Positions 7,134-11,291 of a stretch of 11,291 nt of DNA are shown here, piece by piece. The stretch spans positions 1 to 11,291 of the forward strand of contig JBLHKL010000068.1 of the NCBI GenBank assembly GCA_047618295.1, in the 5' to 3' direction. The notes under the pieces are model-generated. The model searched no databases, was not told where the DNA came from, and saw only the letters and a program-made list of their open reading frames with translations. Source of the stretch: UBA7359 sp047618295. Lineage in GTDB: Bacteria > Pseudomonadota > Gammaproteobacteria > Eutrophobiales > Eutrophobiaceae. Position numbers and translations under genes: made by a program. Position 1 is the first letter of the stretch, and every line of letters starts with the position of its first letter.

Positions 7134-8600
7134 ATGTATTACGATTATTTCAATCTAAAGCAGCCACCCTTCAAGATAACTCCTGATACGAGTTTATTTT
7201 TTCCGGGCGGCGATCGTGGTGCTATTCTTGACGCTTTGATATACGCCATTGTTAGTGGCGAAGGCATAGTTAAGTTAGTTGGTGAAGTGGGCAGTGGTAA
7301 GACGACGCTATGTAGAATGCTGGAAAAGGAGTTGCCGGAAAATATCGAAATTGTCTATCTGGCAAACCCGAGCCTATCACCAGACAATATCTTGCATGCA
7401 ATCGCTTTTGAACTTCATTTAAAAGTAAGGCCTGATGATTCTCGTTTGAAGGTCATGAACTCGTTGCAAAATTACCTGCTTGAGCGACATGCGGAGAACA
7501 AACAAATCGTTGTCTTTGTAGAAGAAGCGCAAAGCATGCCGATAGCGACACTTGAAGAGATACGTTTACTCAGCAACCTTGAAACGGCGCAAAATAAACT
7601 TTTACAGATCGTGATCTTTGGCCAGCCTGAACTGGACGTAATGATTTCAAAACAAGAGATAAGGCAGTTAAAAGAAAGGATTACTTACAGCTTTTATTTG
7701 TCACCGCTTAAGCCAAATGAGGTGAAGGATTATATTAATTCACGCTTGCGTGCATGTGGTTATCGTTCCGTAGAATTGTTCAATGAAAAAGCGTTCAAGA
7801 CGATATTTAAATATTCAGGTGGATTGTTACGCAGAATTAATATTTTGGCCGATAAGTCATTGCTCGCCTGTTATGCTGCGAATGCAAATAATGTTACAAA
7901 AAAACATGTGGAGCTTGCTGCGCGCGAGACAGAATTTGTTAGTAAACGTCAATTTCCAGCGCTTCGTTGGGGGATGATTGCTACAATAGTCGTTGTGGTT
8001 GCTGCATTAGTTGCTGCCATGCCAAGTATTAAACATTCATTATTTCTTGCACAGGAATCAATAGCCTCAGAAGAGATTAGCGCTGGGGAAAACAAGGATG
8101 ACATTGAAGGTTTAAAGGCGGCGGGTAGTTCATCGTTAATGCTAGTGAAAGAGGCACGTGAAGTGCTTGCAGAAACTGAGCAAGAGGATAGTCAAATAAT
8201 TACAGTTCCAGAGGCGGATGATAAATTCCAAAGCACAAATATTAACCTTGCCAATTCAGAGATAAACTCTGAAGTATTTATCGCAAGACCCGATCCATCA
8301 GAATTGGAAACACCACAATGGCAGAGTGTTGAACAAGGCACTTATTTTTATCCAGAGAAGGCTAAACAAGCAATCGTAAATAACACGAAGACCGATAAGA
8401 GAGATGATGATCTGCTTGAAATACGGGATTTGATTAAAGCTGTGAGTGGACATGGCGATGATGAGATGGCGTTATTAAATCAATTGACGATACTGCCATC
8501 AGAAACAGCGATTAATCATGAAATAGTTGCTGGCGAACTGACCTGTAAACTCTGTAGTACCTTTATTTATCGACCGTTAAAAGATGATAAAAAACTATGA
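7134..8600 (+). CDS. Membrane-anchored ExeA/MshM-type AAA+ ATPase
   Basis: A 488-residue protein with a cytoplasmic AAA+ domain like ExeA/GspA, MshM and the ATPase of PEP-CTERM loci. The N-terminus MYYDYFNLKQPPFKITPD is characteristic, followed by Walker A GEVGSGKT (50-57), a Walker B region VVFVEEAQ (126-133), sensor-like IVIFGQPEL (159-167) and GGLLRRINILADKSLLAC (229-246). One membrane segment lies at about 279-298 (WGMIATIVVVVAALVAAMP). The remaining 190 residues should be periplasmic, are acidic with no domain I recognise, and end near a CKLC pair (471-474). ExeA has a peptidoglycan-binding domain in this position; I do not see one. In the ExeA family the ATPase helps place the secretin through the cell wall, which suits the secretin gene that follows. 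The Walker B aspartate is replaced by Glu130. ATG start with only a weak ribosome-binding site; translation may be coupled to the upstream gene. Confidence 0.85.
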   Translation: MYYDYFNLKQPPFKITPDTSLFFPGGDRGAILDALIYAIVSGEGIVKLVGEVGSGKTTLCRMLEKELPENIEIVYLANPSLSPDNILHAIAFELHLKVRPDDSRLKVMNSLQNYLLERHAENKQIVVFVEEAQSMPIATLEEIRLLSNLETAQNKLLQIVIFGQPELDVMISKQEIRQLKERITYSFYLSPLKPNEVKDYINSRLRACGYRSVELFNEKAFKTIFKYSGGLLRRINILADKSLLACYAANANNVTKKHVELAARETEFVSKRQFPALRWGMIATIVVVVAALVAAMPSIKHSLFLAQESIASEEISAGENKDDIEGLKAAGSSSLMLVKEAREVLAETEQEDSQIITVPEADDKFQSTNINLANSEINSEVFIARPDPSELETPQWQSVEQGTYFYPEKAKQAIVNNTKTDKRDDDLLEIRDLIKAVSGHGDDEMALLNQLTILPSETAINHEIVAGELTCKLCSTFIYRPLKDDKKL

Positions 8601-8636
8601 AATTAAGTTACTTTCAAGTGATTCATAAAGTAATTA

Positions 8637-8652
8637 TTCATATAATTATGAA
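8637..8652 (+). promoter_or_regulatory. Possible internal promoter before the secretin gene
   Basis: In the AT-rich 78-base gap a perfect -10 hexamer TATAAT (8641-8646) overlaps a small inverted repeat, TTCAT (8637-8641) / ATGAA (8648-8652). A start near 8653 would leave a 26-base leader containing the GGGGG Shine-Dalgarno (8663-8667). No good -35 box stands 16-18 bases upstream, and AT-rich DNA yields such matches by chance. Confidence 0.25.
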
Positions 8653-8678
8653 AATTTATTTTGGGGGCAAAATATATA

Positions 8679-10313
8679 ATGATTAAAAAGATCAGCCTGT
8701 TCGTCTTGCTTATGTCTGTTTTAGGCTGTGCTGAGATAGAACCTGTCCCATTTGAGCCATCGTCAGGGCATCTCAATGCAGCAGAGTCCCCACCGATAGA
8801 CTCAAGTATCCCAGACTTAGTTGAACAGGTGCCGCTTTTACCAGAGCCTACGCCAACAGCACCAGTTGAGCGCTATACCGTTGTTGTTAATGAAGTGCCG
8901 GTGAAAGAGTTATTGTTTGCATTGGCACGTGATGCCAAAGTGAATGTCGATATTCATCCAGAGATAGACGGTGTCGTTACGATCAATGCCGTTGACCAAA
9001 CCTTGCCACAGATTTTAAAGCGAATCGCAAGGCAAGTGGATATGCGCTACGAATATGATGGTGATAATCTATTCATCTCCCAGGACACGCCTTTTCTGCG
9101 GACCTACAAGGTTGATTATGTGAATTTATCCAGAGACATGTCGAGCAGTAGTTCGGTCTCAACTCAAATTTCGTCGACCAGTGGCGGTGATGCTGGATCT
9201 AGTGGTGGTGGTGGTAATACTTCGACGACAGATGTTGAAACAGAGTCTACGCATCACTTTTGGGCTAGATTGGTATCGAATATTTCAGCAATCCTGGGTG
9301 AAAAAACATCCAGTTCATCGGGTGGAGATATAACGGTAACCGACACCGTTATTCCTAACCCCGAATCTGGCATAATTTCAGTCAGGGCTACAGCTGCACA
9401 GCATGAACAAATACAGTCTTTTATTGATCGAGTTCTTGTCAGTGCAAAACGACAGGTCCTGATCCAGACAACGATTGTTGAGGTTAGACTAAATGAACGA
9501 TATCAGGCTGGTATTGACTGGAATGCATTAAGTACAGGGGCGTTCAATATAGCATCAACCACAGTAGGTGGGGTTCCCGCTTTTGCTACAACTGCTCTTA
9601 GTTCATTCGTGGTTCGTACCGACGCTAGTGATGGTAGGCCCGATAACTTGACTGCTACAGTCACATTATTGGATGAATTTGGTGATTCAAATATTCTCTC
9701 TAGTCCACAGATCATGGTCTTGAATAATCAAACCGCCTTACTCAAGGTCGTTGAAAATATTGTTTACTTTGAAGTTGATGCTGAGACTACACCAGGCACA
9801 CTCGGCGGTGCAGCAATCGTCACTGTTGACACGACAGCGAAGACAGTCCCTGTTGGCATTGTTATGTCAGTCACGCCACAGATAGACTCCAACGGCACGA
9901 TTACCTTAAATGTCAGGCCGACAATATCACGACTTGTAAGTTCTGTTAATGACCCTAATCCGCAGTTAGCTAACGCGGGTGTGACTAACCCAGTGCCACA
10001 AATTGCTGTCAGGGAAATGGAGTCTGTTTTAAGGATGACGGATGGACAGATTGGTGTATTAGGTGGGTTGATGACGGATGCGGCTAGTGATAATGATGCC
10101 GGTCTTCCCGGAGCAAAGGATGCTGGTTTTTTTGGCAACCTATTTAAAACGACTAATGCTGAATACACCAAGACGGAATTGGTTATATTTATAAAGCCCA
10201 TAATTATTAGTAATCCTAATGTTGATACAGATCTAAAAGAATACAAGAAATACCTGTCCAAAGATTATCAACCTCTAAGTGATAAATCAGTCCCCGGAGA
10301 TGATGCCTTGTGA
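8679..10313 (+). CDS. MshL/PilQ-type secretin, outer-membrane lipoprotein
   Basis: A 544-residue secretin, the multimeric outer-membrane channel of type IV pilus and type II secretion systems, closest in layout to MshL of MSHA pili. The start is ATG 8679, which gives a lipoprotein signal MIKKISLFVLLMSVLGC with Cys17 as the lipidated residue; GGGGG lies 11 bases upstream. A longer TTG start at 8661 would spoil the signal peptide. Residues 30-65 are a Pro/Glu-rich linker. Residues 66-140 resemble the STN/N0 domain (VPVKELLFALARDAKV). A Ser/Gly-rich stretch follows (154-184). The secretin domain spans about 255-510, with LIQTTIVEVRLNERYQAGID (261-280), VPVGIVMSVTPQID (390-403), VPQIAVREMES (439-449), GQIGVLGGLM (456-465), LPGAKDAGFFGNLFK (476-490) and the closing strand TELVIFIKPIII (499-510). 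Its own lipid anchor may remove the need for a pilotin. Its stop overlaps the next gene. Confidence 0.92.
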   Translation: MIKKISLFVLLMSVLGCAEIEPVPFEPSSGHLNAAESPPIDSSIPDLVEQVPLLPEPTPTAPVERYTVVVNEVPVKELLFALARDAKVNVDIHPEIDGVVTINAVDQTLPQILKRIARQVDMRYEYDGDNLFISQDTPFLRTYKVDYVNLSRDMSSSSSVSTQISSTSGGDAGSSGGGGNTSTTDVETESTHHFWARLVSNISAILGEKTSSSSGGDITVTDTVIPNPESGIISVRATAAQHEQIQSFIDRVLVSAKRQVLIQTTIVEVRLNERYQAGIDWNALSTGAFNIASTTVGGVPAFATTALSSFVVRTDASDGRPDNLTATVTLLDEFGDSNILSSPQIMVLNNQTALLKVVENIVYFEVDAETTPGTLGGAAIVTVDTTAKTVPVGIVMSVTPQIDSNGTITLNVRPTISRLVSSVNDPNPQLANAGVTNPVPQIAVREMESVLRMTDGQIGVLGGLMTDAASDNDAGLPGAKDAGFFGNLFKTTNAEYTKTELVIFIKPIIISNPNVDTDLKEYKKYLSKDYQPLSDKSVPGDDAL

Positions 10314-11291
10314 GTTTGTTGATGGACGCCTTGAAAAAGGCGGAACAAGAAAAAAAGAAAGCAGCAAAGCGACTTGAGCAGGTCGACGCCAATACTCGTG
10401 CTGATGATTTGGATGATGACGATCCAAATAGACAAATAGATGATGCTGGCGACACAGATAGAGGTGGTCGCTTTACAGAAACAATGAGGTTATCACTTGA
10501 GCCAATCGATGCCCAAAGCAATGAACCTGATGTTTCACCGCTAGAGGTAGCTACCGTTGAGGCATTTGAGCCTGAAGTAGTAAAAGAAATTGAGCAAGAA
10601 GATAAAGAAACAACAGGCAAACTATCGATTGAGGATATCAATATATCTGAAGATCTGACAATGGAAAATACAATTTCCTCAGGAGCTACTTCACAAGAGG
10701 GTTTTGAAGAAACTCAACAAGCGATTGATCTAAATGACACAACAATTATTGAGGGCTTAAGTACTGAAAATGTGTCAGCGCCATTTGATGATACATTCCA
10801 TGGAGTGTTATTTGAAAACGAAGAAGAAAATACCGATATTTATGAAGAAACACTCCCGGGAGTTCCCGCGGATCAACTTGTAAAAGACATTGGGGGAGGA
10901 GAATTTCATCCTACTCCAGTTGCTGCACAAACTGTGTTTTCAGCGGGAAGATCGAAGACAAGTAGTCGCTATAGCTGGGGTGCATTTATTGTGCTTGCTG
11001 TTTTGGCGCTAGGTTCTTTTTCTGTTTTTTATTACTTTACAATAACTCCAGTTACTAGAAAGCTTCCCTCGCCAATTGTTGCAAGAGGAATTGAGTCTAC
11101 AATTGTCCCAGGTGTTGCGCTTTCAAAATTTAAAAATCCTGACGTTGTCAGTGGCACAATAATTAGTGAAAAAATTGAAGAGCCTGAGGTTGTAGACACT
11201 GAAGAAATTGTGTTGAATCAAGACTTGCCTATTGAACAGGAGCAAGAAATTGCAACTCAAGAAGGTAATCAATTAACAGATGTTGCAATGA
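10310..11291 (+). CDS. GspB/MshN-like single-pass membrane protein, N-terminal part
   Basis: The frame is open for 327 codons to the right edge, so the gene is cut off. It begins with GTG at 10310, inside the secretin stop (4-base overlap), with GGAGA nine bases upstream; an ATG four codons in is a weaker choice. The N-terminus MSLLMDALKKAEQEKKKA is the short amphipathic signature seen on GspB/ExeB-, MshN- and related secretion or pilus proteins. A long acidic, probably disordered cytoplasmic stretch follows (about 30-200, many Asp/Glu). One membrane segment (about 223-242, GAFIVLAVLALGSFSVFYYF) comes next, then the start of a periplasmic part. In Aeromonas, ExeB works with the ATPase ExeA to assemble the secretin, so these three adjacent genes may form one assembly unit. 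The C-terminal domain (TPR or TonB-like) is outside the window, so GspB-like and MshN-like cannot be separated. Confidence 0.8.
   Translation, partial: MSLLMDALKKAEQEKKKAAKRLEQVDANTRADDLDDDDPNRQIDDAGDTDRGGRFTETMRLSLEPIDAQSNEPDVSPLEVATVEAFEPEVVKEIEQEDKETTGKLSIEDINISEDLTMENTISSGATSQEGFEETQQAIDLNDTTIIEGLSTENVSAPFDDTFHGVLFENEEENTDIYEETLPGVPADQLVKDIGGGEFHPTPVAAQTVFSAGRSKTSSRYSWGAFIVLAVLALGSFSVFYYFTITPVTRKLPSPIVARGIESTIVPGVALSKFKNPDVVSGTIISEKIEEPEVVDTEEIVLNQDLPIEQEQEIATQEGNQLTDVAM

Noticed and set aside
8661..8678. TTG start 18 bases upstream of the secretin ATG
   Set aside because: It would add six residues ahead of the lipoprotein signal and overlaps the GGGGG ribosome-binding site. ATG 8679 gives a normal signal peptide and spacing.
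8923..8937. TGGCACGTGATGCC, resembling the start of a sigma54 promoter, inside the secretin gene
   Set aside because: It matches only the -24 half; there is no TTGC at the required spacing, and it is within coding sequence.
9764..10261. 165-codon minus-strand open frame opposite the secretin C-terminal domain
   Set aside because: It lies wholly antisense to strongly conserved secretin motifs, its translation matches no family I know, and it has no convincing ribosome-binding site. It is a shadow of the plus-strand gene.
10216..10641. 141-codon Ser-rich minus-strand open frame across the secretin/GspB-like junction
   Set aside because: Its Ser/Leu-rich translation is what results from reading acidic Asp/Glu codons in reverse. 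The plus-strand frame has a clear start, Shine-Dalgarno and known N-terminal signature.

Overview
The window looks like chromosomal DNA from a gammaproteobacterium with moderate to slightly AT-rich composition (judged by eye). The evidence is a divergent tkt / metK arrangement, a SAH riboswitch ahead of ahcY, an NtrC-type regulator and an MSHA/type II-like secretin. I cannot fix the genus. No rRNA, tRNA, CRISPR array, insertion sequence or phage gene is visible.

Left part (1-1634, minus strand): the N-terminal 289 codons of a transketolase (tkt) run off the left edge. Upstream of it lies a 206-base gap with several inverted repeats. One of them could base-pair with the tkt ribosome-binding site. 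Next comes a complete thioredoxin-fold redoxin with a CNHC active site.

Middle part (1778-5565, plus strand): this is the S-adenosylmethionine cycle. metK makes SAM, ahcY removes the S-adenosylhomocysteine left after methylation, and metF supplies methyl-THF for remaking methionine. Between metK and ahcY is a compact control region. An intrinsic terminator hairpin for metK carries a good sigma70 -10 box (TATACT) in its loop. A SAH riboswitch aptamer follows, and then a small hairpin over the ahcY Shine-Dalgarno. A 12-bp hairpin terminator closes the block after metF.

Right part (5674-11291, plus strand): an apparent operon contains an NtrC-type response regulator (TTG start), a membrane-anchored ExeA/MshM-type AAA+ ATPase, an MshL-type secretin lipoprotein, and the start of an acidic single-pass membrane protein. 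The last protein has the N-terminal signature MSLLMDALKKAEQEK and overlaps the secretin gene by 4 bases. This looks like the outer-membrane-channel and assembly end of a type IV pilus or type II secretion-like machine. Assembly ATPase, pilin and platform genes would be expected beyond the right edge. The gene order and the divergent ATPase make this the least ordinary part of the window, but each component belongs to a recognisable family.
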